Below, one piece after another: positions 29,559 through 38,213 of a stretch of DNA of 64,000 bases; positions within the stretch are counted from its first letter, which is position 1, and each line of letters begins with the position of its first letter. Below the pieces are notes generated by a model. It made no database searches and was not told where the DNA came from. It saw only the letters and a list, made by a program, of their open reading frames with translations. The position numbers and the translations under genes were made by a program. The DNA comes from CAVVSQ01 sp963848825 (GTDB lineage Bacteria > Planctomycetota > Planctomycetia > Gemmatales > Gemmataceae), in contig CAWKFA010000009.1 of assembly GCA_963848825.1 (NCBI GenBank), positions 62,001 to 126,000 on the forward strand, in the 5' to 3' direction.

Positions 29559-30848
29559 ATGCCTCGCCTGTTTTTCTGGATCGGCCTCTTTATCGGGATG
29601 GCACTGGTCAACCCGCCCCTTGCGAACGCCGACGACGCGAACATTCCCTCGAACGATTGGCCAAGGTTCCGCGGCCCCAAAGGCGATGGCATCTCCACGG
29701 CTACCGGACTTTTGAAAGAATGGCCCGCCGATGGGCCGGCACTCCTTTGGAAGTCCGACACCGTGGGCGTTGGCTATTCCAGTGTTACGATGGTCGGCAC
29801 ACGCATCTTCACCATGGGCGACATGGATGGTTCATCGATGGTGATAGCCCTGGATCGCGCCACCGGTAAGAAGTTGTGGTCAAGCCGAGTCGGCAAGGCC
29901 GGGGGCGACCACGCCGGGACGCGCTGCACCCCCACGGTTGACGGCGACCTTGTGTATGCCATAGGCCAGTTCGGTGACCTGGTTTGTTTGGCTGTCGTGG
30001 ATGGCACGGAAAGATGGCGCAAAAACTTCGGCAAGGATTTTAATGGCCAGTCCGGCGGCTGGAATTACACGGAATCGCCTCTCGTTGATGGAGAAAAACT
30101 GCTGTGCACGCCTGGGGGCAAGAAAAAAGGTGCCATCGTGGCGCTTGATAAAAAAACAGGCGAGATGATCTGGGAATCTGATTTTGGGGAGAAGGCAGGC
30201 TATGCCTCCATCATCATCAGCGAGGCCGGCGGCGTCCGCCAATATGTCCAGCTCCTTTCCGGAGGCGTGGCGAGTGTGGCTGCGCAAGATGGCAAGCTGC
30301 TTTGGCGCTTTCGGGACAAGGCGGGCAAGGAGACCTATTTTGCAGGCAACACGGCCAACATTCCCAATCCCCTGGCCCTGGGCGACTACATCTTGGCGGG
30401 GGCGGGTTACGGACGCGGTGCTGGCCTCATGAAACTGGTGTCTCATGGCTCCGCGGTCGAAGCGGAGTGGGTCTATTTCAAGCAGAAGATGAACAGCCGG
30501 CATGGCGGCTACGTCGTCGTCGGCGACTATGTTTATGCCGACACCGATGACAGCGGCGCCCCTTTTTGCGCGAACTGGAGGACCGGCGAGATTACCTGGA
30601 AACGAGGCCGTGATTATCAGGGACAGGGCTCCGTATCTATCGTCTACGCAGATGATCGGCTCTACATGCATTACGATAACGGTTATGTCGCCCTGGTCGA
30701 GGTGAATCCAAAAACCTACAAGGAGGTTGGCTCGTTCAAGATCCCCAATAGCACGAGAGAAAGCTGGTCCCATCCAGTCGTGATCGATGGCAAGCTCTAT
30801 GTGCGCGATAAGACGATTCTGTGGTGTTATGACGTGAAGGCGAAGTGA
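29559..30848 (+). CDS. PQQ-binding-like beta-propeller protein, secreted
   Basis: An intact protein of about 429 residues. A signal peptide (1-23, MPRLFFWIGLFIGMALVNPPLANA) precedes WPRFRGPKGDGIS, a motif shared by planctomycete PQQ-like outer-membrane or periplasmic proteins. At least six propeller blades follow with the A-x-D-x-x-T-G-x-x-x-W pattern (for example ALDRATGKKLWSS and ALDKKTGEMIWES). AGGGAG with 7-base spacing favours the ATG at 29559. Enzymatic activity is not certain; many such proteins are folded scaffolds without a redox cofactor. A lipoprotein gene follows directly. Confidence 0.85.
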   Translation: MPRLFFWIGLFIGMALVNPPLANADDANIPSNDWPRFRGPKGDGISTATGLLKEWPADGPALLWKSDTVGVGYSSVTMVGTRIFTMGDMDGSSMVIALDRATGKKLWSSRVGKAGGDHAGTRCTPTVDGDLVYAIGQFGDLVCLAVVDGTERWRKNFGKDFNGQSGGWNYTESPLVDGEKLLCTPGGKKKGAIVALDKKTGEMIWESDFGEKAGYASIIISEAGGVRQYVQLLSGGVASVAAQDGKLLWRFRDKAGKETYFAGNTANIPNPLALGDYILAGAGYGRGAGLMKLVSHGSAVEAEWVYFKQKMNSRHGGYVVVGDYVYADTDDSGAPFCANWRTGEITWKRGRDYQGQGSVSIVYADDRLYMHYDNGYVALVEVNPKTYKEVGSFKIPNSTRESWSHPVVIDGKLYVRDKTILWCYDVKAK

Positions 30849-30850
30849 GC

Positions 30851-31600
30851 ATGTACACCATTCGCCGCTTTGGCTGGCAGTTGCTCGCGACCTGCTTTTT
30901 AAGCGGCTGCGGCCTGGGGGACTACGAAAGCCATATCGACAAGCAACGTGCGCGTCTCCGCATGGTCGATGAAGAAAACAAGTATCTCGGCCAAATGCTC
31001 GAAAATCCTCCTCCCCAAGCGGACGATGATCCAAGACCGCTGCCCTTTGATATCTTTATGCGCTTGCCGCGAGGCATAAGCGCAACCGTGGCCGATAAGG
31101 AGGGGTCGTTTCCCATCAACAAGGACCTGTTGATTTACCGCTATCCGGGGGCCAGGGGCTACAATGTTTTCCTGGCAGCCATGATGATAGCGCGCGATCA
31201 GCCGAATGAACCCAGCGTCTCGGACGCGGCGCCGCAAGCATTTCAGGAGTCCTTTCGCAGCGCAGTGACCACCATTCTCGGCAAGAATTGGCCGCGACCG
31301 GAGAAACTTGAGCACCTGGTCCGGCCCCCGATCAACTACAGCGCCGATAAGCCCGTGAACCTCACCTTTGAATATTTCAAACTGGAAGACGACGGGGCGG
31401 TCAAGGATGCGGCCGACGTTGGTTTCTATTTCCACCAGAAGGGATCGAGGCTAATTGGGCTGGCTTTCCAGACGCCGCTCGCCCAAAAAAATGATAGCGC
31501 CGTCCAGCAAGGCATCGACCTGTGCGTTCGGTCCCTGGATATCAGTGACCGGGCGACCATCAAACGCAAAAATTTCGCCACCTTTAAAAGATGGGATTAG
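30851..31600 (+). CDS. Hypothetical lipoprotein
   Basis: A protein of about 249 residues with a lipoprotein signal (FLSGC lipobox near residue 19). It then has a hydrophilic domain with short charged stretches and no known motif. The ATG at 30851 lies 2 bases after the PQQ-like stop codon (an in-frame GTG at 30845 overlaps that stop), so the two genes are probably one operon. Likely anchored in the membrane on the periplasmic side. A strong terminator lies about 260 bases further on. Confidence 0.7.
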   Translation: MYTIRRFGWQLLATCFLSGCGLGDYESHIDKQRARLRMVDEENKYLGQMLENPPPQADDDPRPLPFDIFMRLPRGISATVADKEGSFPINKDLLIYRYPGARGYNVFLAAMMIARDQPNEPSVSDAAPQAFQESFRSAVTTILGKNWPRPEKLEHLVRPPINYSADKPVNLTFEYFKLEDDGAVKDAADVGFYFHQKGSRLIGLAFQTPLAQKNDSAVQQGIDLCVRSLDISDRATIKRKNFATFKRWD

Positions 31601-31858
31601 ATCACTTCTTTCGACGCCAAACCAGCGTCGTACGTTGAGCATAACCCCTACCGCTGTAGTGAGCCGCACAATCGGTATTTCGAAAGCAGATTTCCTGGAA
31701 GGAACAAAGTCCGCCGCTTGCCCTGCTTTTGTTTGGGAGGTAAGTTTTTTTGTTGTGGTTGACTCCACAACGTTTCGGGGTAGTGGCTGGGCGGTACTCG
31801 CGTTGGGTGGCCGCCTCGCGCTGGGAGCCGCTACCTCGATTTCTTTGCCTTCTCATCA
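31601..31858. other. Short intergenic region with no gene seen
   Basis: About 260 bases between the lipoprotein stop and the terminator hairpin. The open frames on both strands have no family resemblance. It may be a 3' untranslated region. Confidence 0.4.
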
Positions 31859-31895
31859 GGCCCACGAACATCGGTTCGTGGGCCTGTTTTATTTT
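31859..31895 (+). terminator. Strong hairpin terminator between convergent genes
   Basis: The arms GGCCCACGAAC (31859-31869) and GTTCGTGGGCC (31874-31884) pair perfectly over 11 bp with an ATCG loop and are followed by TGTTTTATTTT. It serves the PQQ-like/lipoprotein transcript and lies just past the stop of the convergent methyltransferase gene. Confidence 0.8.
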
Positions 31896-32770
31896 CCCGC
31901 CGTCAATGGTTTAAAGGCTTTTAAGACGAGTACGCGGCCCATCAAACGGGCCAACACCGGCAGGGGCAGCCAGCGCCAAACGTGCGGCACTTCGGAGCGT
32001 CGCAATTGCCGTTTGTGAATGCGGTGTTCAATGAACCGGCCGAAGAGTTGTTTGAGTTCGCGGCCGGCGAAGCGACCACTTTTTTTGGCGTGGCCCAAGT
32101 TGGAAGCGTTGCTGACCCAGCGGTACCATGGAAAACAAAGGTGAAACCAGTAATCCACGTCGTAACGCGCCGATGTGACGGCCAATACTTTCCCGCCAGG
32201 TTTCAGCACGCGATGCACTTCGTCCACCACCGCGGCAGGATAGTTGATTCCATGTGACAAACTGCTGATACAGGCCACGTCAATGCTCGCGGATTCCAGT
32301 GGCAACTGGTCCGGGTGAGCACTCACAAAACGCCCCTCCAGGCCGCGCACCAAAAAATTGCGGCGTACCAGTTCCAGCTGGGAGCCCATGGGACTGCACA
32401 CGATAACTTGCGCACCGTTACGAGCGTATTGCGCCAATCGGTCCCCAGGCCATGGCCGAGGCCCAGCAATGTCTCACCGCTGTGTTTGGCGAACTCTCAG
32501 TAGGCGCGGAATCCAGCGCCCCTGTTTACTGTGCCGTTGGTTTTCAATATTGAGAAACCATTGGAGCGAATACGGTTCAGGCTCCTCGGCGAACTTGCGG
32601 CTGGACATCGGGGGATAGAGGGCTTCGAAAGCATAAAGTCACTGCGCAAACTCGTCGGGGTTGTGTGGCCCGTGGGGCAAGGCAGCATCCGAACGATCGG
32701 GCTCGTCGGCGCCGATAAAATCCTGCACTGCGGCCAGACTGCCGTTTTGTAAAATAGGAAAGTTATCCAT
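31889..32770 (-). CDS. Class I SAM-dependent methyltransferase (two compensating frameshifts and one in-frame TGA)
   Basis: The protein begins MDNFPILQNGSLAAVQDFIG and continues LYAFEALYPPMSSRKFAEEPE, GETLLGLGHGLGTD (SAM-binding motif I), AQYARNGAQVIVCSP, DVACISSLSHGI and EVHRVLKPGGKVLAV. Two shifts near 32492 and 32447 cancel out over about 45 bases. An in-frame TGA at 32639-32641 interrupts the first third, probably a CGA (Arg) changed by one base. In all about 290 residues. The substrate is unknown. Confidence 0.75.
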
Positions 32771-33005
32771 AGTTGCCTGCCCCGCCTGGTCGCCCAGCCT
32801 TCACCCCGCAACAAGCTAATGACCAGTCAAACCTGCGGATAGCCCATCGTTCGAAGCGGGTCAAGACCAATACTGATGTTTCTTTATTTTTACCTATTGG
32901 AGCACTCATTTTTTCATGAAATGATGGCCCCGGCGCTGGGCCAGAGCCTGCGTCGCCGCAGCTTCGCGCCGTGCCTTCAACTTTGTCGCCATTTGCTCTC
33001 CGCAC

Positions 33006-33502
33006 ATGACGACCTCCCCGCCGATGCATCGTACGCAGCGTCCTGGCTGGTCTTCCTTTCGACCGGCGCTTCTGGCACGGGCTTTTGGGAGAATGCCTTG
33101 TTCATGGCGCCAGCGACATCCCGCGTCTGCCCACGGCCCCGGAGGGGTTGTGCTGCTTGCTGGCCCCGGGCGAGTGGTCGAAGCTAGAAGGACCACGGGA
33201 TTGCCACGCTCCGATTGCACGGGCACATTTTGGCAGCCGCGATTTGACGATCGGCGGTTCTTTTTATCGGCCCGACCACGTTGGTGTGAATGATGTCGGA
33301 GACGTTAATGAGCTCGCCAACTACCTCGCCGGAATAGATCCTTCCGTATGGCAGCCGAGTGATTTGGTGGCCCTCACGGATTTGGCAAACGACGAGGACC
33401 GCGGAAGAGCTGGCGTTTATTCTCGATTGGTGGCCGGAGTTGGTTGATCTCTATCAAAAGGCGCGCGAAGGAAAATTGATCGTTATCTGTGAAAAGATAT
33501 GA
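33006..33502 (+). CDS. Hypothetical protein, about 165 residues (two frameshifts)
   Basis: Frames joined near 33025 and 33400 give SVLAGLPFDRRFWHGLLGE, then VHGASDIPRLPTAPEG and a C-terminal half with AEELAFILDWWPELVDLYQ, ending at TGA 33500-33502. The protein is soluble and acidic at its end. It is not a family I recognise. The start at 33006 is tentative. The convergent rRNA methyltransferase gene lies 31 bases away. Confidence 0.5.
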
Positions 33503-33532
33503 TTGGTCCTGGCAGTGCCCAGGCGTCCCGTC

Positions 33533-34731
33533 TCAAAGCACTCGACAAAAAACCGCCTTGAGATAGCGGCCTTCCGGCACATGGACCAGAAACGGATGGT
33601 CCGCCCCGGCCCCGCGATGCGCAGCACCTGCACCGTCCGCCCCGCCTGCCAGGCGGCGCGGCGCAGCGTTTCCAGGAACTCTTCCTCGCTGACCAGGCCC
33701 GTGCAGGAGCAGGTCAGCAAGATGCCCCCGGCGCGACGGCCTGCAGGGCCAGCCGGTTCATGTCGAAGTAGCGTTTCAGCGCGAAGTCGATTTCCTCGCG
33801 GTCGCGCGTTTGCTTGGCCGGATCGAGCACCACCACGTCGAAACGCTGCCCGTCGGCACGACGTCGCGCAGCCAGGCGAACAGGTCGGCCTGCACAAAGC
33901 GGATCCGCGCCTGGTTCAGGTTGGCGTTTTGCTTGGCCAGCGCGATGACCTGCTCGTCCAGGTCCACGCCGACCACTTCCTCGGCGCTGCCCAGGCGCCT
34001 TGGCGTAGACCGCGAAGCCGCCGGTGTTGCAGCACAGATCGAGCACGCGCCTGCCGCGCGCAGAAGCTGGCCAGCGCCTGGCGGTTGTCGCGCTGGTCGA
34101 GGAAGAAGCCGGTCTTGTGCTTGCTGCCCGGCGCCACGCGGAAGCGCACGCCATGCTCGGTGATCGTCGCCGGCGGCGGCGGCTCCGGAGGTCGGCAATC
34201 GAACGATTCCTGCTTCTGGACGTGCTCCTCGGCGAACCAGTAAAACTGGCTGTCCGGGATAGTGCTTGCCGAGGACCTCCTGGATGGCTTCTCGAAAGCG
34301 ATACATGCCGGCGGCGAAGAACTCCATGCACCAGGGTCGAGCCGAAGCGATCGACCACCAGGCCGCTCAGGCCATCGCCCTCGGAATGAACCAGGCGATA
34401 GGCGTCGGTGACGGCGTCGAGGCCCAGCCAGTCGCGGCGCAGCTCGACGGCGCGGCTCAATGCGCCGGGCGAAGAAGGCGTCATCGATGGCTTCGGCCGG
34501 GTCGGTGGTGAGCAAACGCAGGGCAATGCGCGAATGGCCGTTGTAGAAGCCGCGGCCGGCCCACTTGCCGTCGCGATCGATGATGTCCACGACGCTGCCG
34601 CCCGGAAAGCGGTCGGCCGGCTTTTCGACCATCTTCTGAAAGATCCAGGGATGCGAAGAACGCCGCACGATCTTGAGGCGGACTTGCGGCAAGGGCTCGG
34701 ACATGAAGTGTTTGGTCCCCTGCGAAGTCAT
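33533..34731 (-). CDS. RlmI-like class I rRNA methyltransferase (at least six frameshifts)
   Basis: Six or more frame changes are needed, yet the order of motifs is complete: HPWIFQKMVEKPAD and GGSVVDIIDRDGKWAGRGFYNG (PUA-like N-terminus), DAYRLVHSEGDGLSGLVVD, GFFLDQRDNRQAL, RVLDLCCNTGGFAV (SAM motif), VVVLDPAKQTR (catalytic Asp-Pro) and ILLTCSCTGLVSEEEF. The frame ends KAVFCRVL with TGA at 33533-33535. The size, about 400 residues, matches RlmI, a 23S rRNA cytosine-5 methylase. The gene is visibly richer in G+C than its neighbours (about 70% in three sampled 60-base lines against 55% outside). An alternative start lies at 34704. Confidence 0.78.
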
Positions 34732-34813
34732 TCGGGGCTCGAATGCACTCGCAAAACGTTGGACTTTCTGGTTCAGGATGGGTCAAGCTAGCGAGCCTGA
34801 CCGGCGCCAGCAC

Positions 34814-35161
34814 TCACTGGCCAAACTGATAGGCTTCTTCATTGAAGCCCACGTAAAGCTCGGTCCCGACCCGAATGGTTGGCGCCCTCAGGTTGCCGGT
34901 CGGTCCGAGCAGATGGAGGGCCAGCGTGTCATCGTCCGGTGGATCGTGCTTCATATCGAAAGCGACAATCTTTTTTCCTTTTGCCACGACCACCCTGGCG
35001 GCATCCCTGGCCAGCCGCAACGCTGCGGCACGTCCCTGTTTTTGCTTGCTGGCGTCGGTCACCGTTTTCACTGGCACGGCATGTTGCTCAAGGAACCCCT
35101 GAGCTTTTTTGCACGTCAGTCAGCTTTTGCGGTGATACATCCAGTCAACGGCCGGGAACAT
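34814..35161 (-). CDS. ArsC family (seleno)protein with in-frame TGA read as selenocysteine
   Basis: A 115-residue, thioredoxin-fold ArsC/Spx-type protein. AAGGAG precedes the ATG at 35161. The redox motif reads HRKS-U-LTC-KKAQ, with TGA at 35120-35122 at the first Cys position of CxxC, so UxxC. The frame is otherwise clean: 116 codons with no shift. The rest (VKTVTDASKQKQG, VVAKGKKIVAFDM, DDTLALHLLGPTGNLRAPT) matches the family that genome annotators call ArsC family (seleno)protein. A hairpin with a G-containing loop follows the TGA at 35086-35104, as in bacterial SECIS elements. A base error TGC to TGA is the main alternative. Confidence 0.75.
35086..35104 (-). promoter_or_regulatory. Possible bacterial SECIS hairpin
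   Basis: On the minus strand GCTCAGGG and CCTTGAGC pair over 8 bp (one G-T) around a GTT loop. The loop G lies 23 bases after the TGA codon, within the usual range of bacterial SECIS elements (about 16-37). It is inside the coding sequence, as expected for bacteria. Structure inferred by hand only. Confidence 0.45.
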
Positions 35162-35180
35162 GAATGCTCCTTAGACTCTT

Positions 35181-35284
35181 AGAGCGTTCGAAAAAAAAGG
35201 GGTCAGACCCCCTCGGTACCTTGCAAAAGCGTTGAAAACTCTGTTCGCTTCAAGGGGTCTGACCCCTTTTTTTCCGAACGCTCT
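35181..35284 (+). repeat. ~100-bp inverted-repeat element, copy 3 (MITE/REP-like)
   Basis: The most intact copy. Ends AGAGCGTTCG and CGAACGCTCT; both inner palindromes perfect (GGGGTCAGACCCC and GGGGTCTGACCCC) with flanking A and T runs. It fills almost the whole gap between the ArsC-like gene (start 35161) and the MoeB-rhodanese stop codon (35284-35286), overlapping that stop by one base. It has the same orientation as copy 2 and is inverted relative to copy 1. Confidence 0.88.
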
Positions 35285-36430
35285 TAATACTTGGCCATAC
35301 CTTTATCGATCTTGTCGGCCCACGCCAAAATGCCACCCTTGAGGTTTTTCAGCTTCGTAAAACCCTGCTGCTTTAAAAACTGAATCGCCTTGCGCTGCGC
35401 ATGCCGCTCTTGCAATGGACCACCATCTCGCGGCCCTTGTCGAGTTCGTTGAAACGCTGCGGTAGTACAGGCAACGGCAGCGGCGTGCTGCCCGCGATCT
35501 TGCAAATCTGGAACTCTTCCGGATTGCGCGACGTCGAGGATATAAACCTCTTCGCCCTTTTGCAAACGCCCGTGCAATTCCTCGACAGTGATCTCTCCGG
35601 AAGACTCGACCGGCGGGCTGGCTTCCGCGCCGCGGATGCCACAAAACTGCTCGTAGTCAATGAGTGCTTTGATCGTCGGCTGATCGCCGCACATCGGGCA
35701 GCGCGGATTGCGCCGTATCTTGAATTCCTGAAAACTCATCTGCAAAGCATCGTAAAGAAGCAAACGGCCAATGAGGGGAACTCCCTTGCCGAGGATCAGC
35801 TTGACGGCCTCGGTGGCCTGAATGCAACCGACCAAACCTGGCAGAATGCCGAGTACGCCCCCCTCCGCACAGCTCGGAACTTCACCCGGCGGCGGCGGTT
35901 CAGGATAAAGGCAGCGATAACAGGGACCTTGCGGCGGTGAGAACACCGAGGCCTGCCCGTCAAAGCGAAAAATGCTGCCGTAGATGTTAGGTTTGCCCAG
36001 AAGCACGCAAGCATCATTAACCAGGTAGCGCGTCGGAAAATTGTCGGTGCCGTCAATGACGATATCGTACGGCCTGAAGATGTCGAAGCGCATTGGCCGA
36101 CGACAGGCGTGTTTCGTAGAGGTCGAGTTTGACTTCGGGGTTGATGGCCTGAAGCTTGTCCCGGGCGGAATGGAGCTTGGGCCGTCCAACGTCCGCGGTG
36201 CCGTGCAAAACCTGACGGTGCAAATTGCTAAAGTCGACGACATCGAAATCGACCAGGCCGAGACGGCCGACTCCGGCGGCAGCGAGGTAAAGTCCCAGCG
36301 GCGAGCCGAGGCCGCCGGCGCCGATAAGAAGCACGCTCGCCGCCTTGAGCTTGCGTTGACCCTCCATGCCGACTTCCGGCATGATCAAATGACGACTGTA
36401 GCGCGCGACTTCTTGGGGAGAAAGGTTCAT
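35284..36430 (-). CDS. moeB: MoeB/ThiF-type adenylyltransferase with C-terminal rhodanese domain (three frameshifts)
   Basis: An E1-like enzyme that activates the C-terminus of a ubiquitin-like sulfur carrier, fused to a sulfurtransferase as in MOCS3/Uba4. Seen: YSRHLIMPEVG, the ATP loop GAGGLGSPLGLYLAAAGVG, DNFPTRYLVNDACV, zinc cysteines CYRC and CPMC, and GDQPTIKALIDYEQFCG leading to rhodanese motifs LDVRNPEEFQICKIAGS and the active-site Cys in VHCKSGMRSA. Shifts near 36095, 35535 and 35410. Total about 380 residues. It lies directly after fabF in the fatty acid operon. Confidence 0.87.
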
Positions 36431-36441
36431 GGTAGCGATTA

Positions 36442-37677
36442 CTATATCGCGCCGACGACCAGGGAGCAATTATGGCCGCCGAAACCGAAGCTGTTGGAAA
36501 CCGCGAAGCGGACCCGCATGTCGCGGGCATTTTTGGGTACATAGTCCAGGTCACATGCCGGATCGGGATTGTCGAGGTTGATGGTGGGGTGAACGACGCC
36601 ATGCTTGATGCTGAGCACGGTGGCGATAATCTCCACGCCGCCGGAGGCGCCCAGGAGATGTCCAACCATGCTCTTGGTGCTGCTGATGGCGAGCTTGGCG
36701 GCGTGCTGGCCAAAGACTTGCTTGATTGGCAGCGTTTCGGCCGCGTCCCCAAGGTCGGTGCTGGTGCCATGGGCATTGATGTAGTGAATGTCGACGGGCG
36801 CCAGTCGAGCCTGTTTGAGGCCAAGCTGCATGGCGCGGATGGCGCCGATGCCTTCGGGATGGGGAGCGGTGATATTGTGAGCGTCGGCGCTGCTGCCGGC
36901 GCCGAGGAACTCGGCATAAATGGGCGCACCTCGTTTGGAGGCATGCTCGTATTCCTCGAGAACGACCAGCCCAGCGCCCTCGCTCAGCACAAAGCCGTCG
37001 CGGTCGCGGTCAAAAGGTCGGCTGGCTGCCTGCGGATTGTCGTTCCGCTGGGAAAGGGCCCGAGCGGAACAAAAGCCACCCAGGCCCATATGCGTGATGG
37101 CGGCTTCGGTGCCGCCCGTAATCATGATGTCCGCTTCATCGCGCTGAATCGTATGAAAGGCATCGGCGATGGCATTCGCGGCCGAGGCGCAGGCGGTGGC
37201 AACGGCCGTGTTGACGCCACACAGGCCCATGTGAATCGAGATGTTGGCGGAGGCGGAATTGCCCATCATTTTGGGGATGACAAACGGGCTGATCTTGCCT
37301 GGGCCGCCCTGAAAGAAGCGCGTGTGCTGGTCTTCGAATTCGTTAAGTCCGCCGATGCCGCTTCCCAGGATGACGCCGCAACGAAATGGATCTTCACGCG
37401 AAAAGTCGAGACCGCTGTCCTTGACGGCACTGATCGCGGCAACCACGCCGAACTGGGCGTAACGGTCCATGCGCCGCGCACTCTTGCTTTCAAGATAGCG
37501 GTCAGGGTCCCAGTTTTTCACTTCACCGCCAAAGTGGACCTTGAACGCGCCGGTGTCGAACTGCTCGAGTTTGCCGATGCCGCTTTGTCCGGCCAGCAAA
37601 CCTTTCCAGTAAGCGTCCACGTCGGTTGCCAACGGATTGACTGTCCCTATACCGGTGATGACGACGCGCCTCGTCAT
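36442..37677 (-). CDS. fabF: 3-oxoacyl-ACP synthase II
   Basis: An intact 411-residue condensing enzyme of fatty acid elongation. The catalytic triad is complete: Cys163 in TACASA, His303 in NAHGTSTDLGD and His340 in KSMVGHLLGA, with Lys335 nearby. The C-terminal NSFGFGGHN closes the active site. The ATG at 37677 overlaps the stop of the acyl carrier gene (ATGA), so the two are translationally coupled. Confidence 0.96.
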   Translation of the reverse strand: MTRRVVITGIGTVNPLATDVDAYWKGLLAGQSGIGKLEQFDTGAFKVHFGGEVKNWDPDRYLESKSARRMDRYAQFGVVAAISAVKDSGLDFSREDPFRCGVILGSGIGGLNEFEDQHTRFFQGGPGKISPFVIPKMMGNSASANISIHMGLCGVNTAVATACASAANAIADAFHTIQRDEADIMITGGTEAAITHMGLGGFCSARALSQRNDNPQAASRPFDRDRDGFVLSEGAGLVVLEEYEHASKRGAPIYAEFLGAGSSADAHNITAPHPEGIGAIRAMQLGLKQARLAPVDIHYINAHGTSTDLGDAAETLPIKQVFGQHAAKLAISSTKSMVGHLLGASGGVEIIATVLSIKHGVVHPTINLDNPDPACDLDYVPKNARDMRVRFAVSNSFGFGGHNCSLVVGAI

Positions 37678-37922
37678 TTTTTGCCGATCTCCTTCTCGAT
37701 GTAGTCAATGGCTTCGCCGACGGTTTTGATTTTCTCGGCCTCCTCGTCGGGAATGGTGATCTCGAATTCCTCTTCGAGTTCCATCACGAGCTCGACAATA
37801 TCCAGCGAGTCCGCCCCAACGTCCTCGGTGAACGAGGTCGAGCGTGTAACCTGCTCTTTATTGACACCGAGATTGTCACAGACGATCTGGATGACACGTT
37901 CCTGTATCTTTTCCTTGTCCAC
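37674..37922 (-). CDS. acpP: Acyl carrier protein
   Basis: An 82-residue ACP starting at GTG 37922, with GGGAGG 8 bases upstream. The longer frame to 37955 would add residues before this ribosome site and is not preferred. The phosphopantetheine attachment Ser39 lies in GADSLDIVELVMELEEEF, and the product is strongly acidic. Overlaps fabF by four bases. Confidence 0.95.
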   Translation of the reverse strand: MDKEKIQERVIQIVCDNLGVNKEQVTRSTSFTEDVGADSLDIVELVMELEEEFEITIPDEEAEKIKTVGEAIDYIEKEIGKK

Positions 37923-38213
37923 AAGCAAGTCCTCCCAATGCAACTTCCCCCTCACGGCGGAAGCCGACCCGGTTCGCGCTTACTGTTTTAACGATAAAAA
38001 ACGTAACCGCTTAGGGTTATGTACCATACCCACCCTAAAACGAGCAAGCCTTTTTAACGTTTCGAAGCGACGCATCAACGAAACACCATCACAAAAGAGA
38101 AAAAATATACACAAGGGGGGCAAAAGAAAAGGGGCCATTTGGGGAAAATGCACACATCGGTCGCGGCGCTGCATATAATTTGGGCACGCAAGCTTTACGC
38201 CACGTCCGGCATT
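37923..38213. other. AT-rich intergenic region upstream of acpP
   Basis: About 290 bases between fabD and acpP, richer in A+T than the surrounding genes. A TTGCTC...TACATA pair (18-base spacer) on the minus strand could serve as a promoter for acpP-fabF. No gene is seen. Confidence 0.35.

Noticed and set aside
29880..31034. A 384-residue minus-strand frame
   Set aside because: It is antisense to the PQQ-like propeller and lipoprotein genes, both well supported.
32639..32641. Selenocysteine in the methyltransferase
   Set aside because: The position is not a redox site and homologues most likely have Arg; a base change is simpler.
36472..37704. A 410-residue plus-strand frame opposite fabF
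   Set aside because: The minus-strand fabF is intact with all catalytic residues; this is a reverse shadow.
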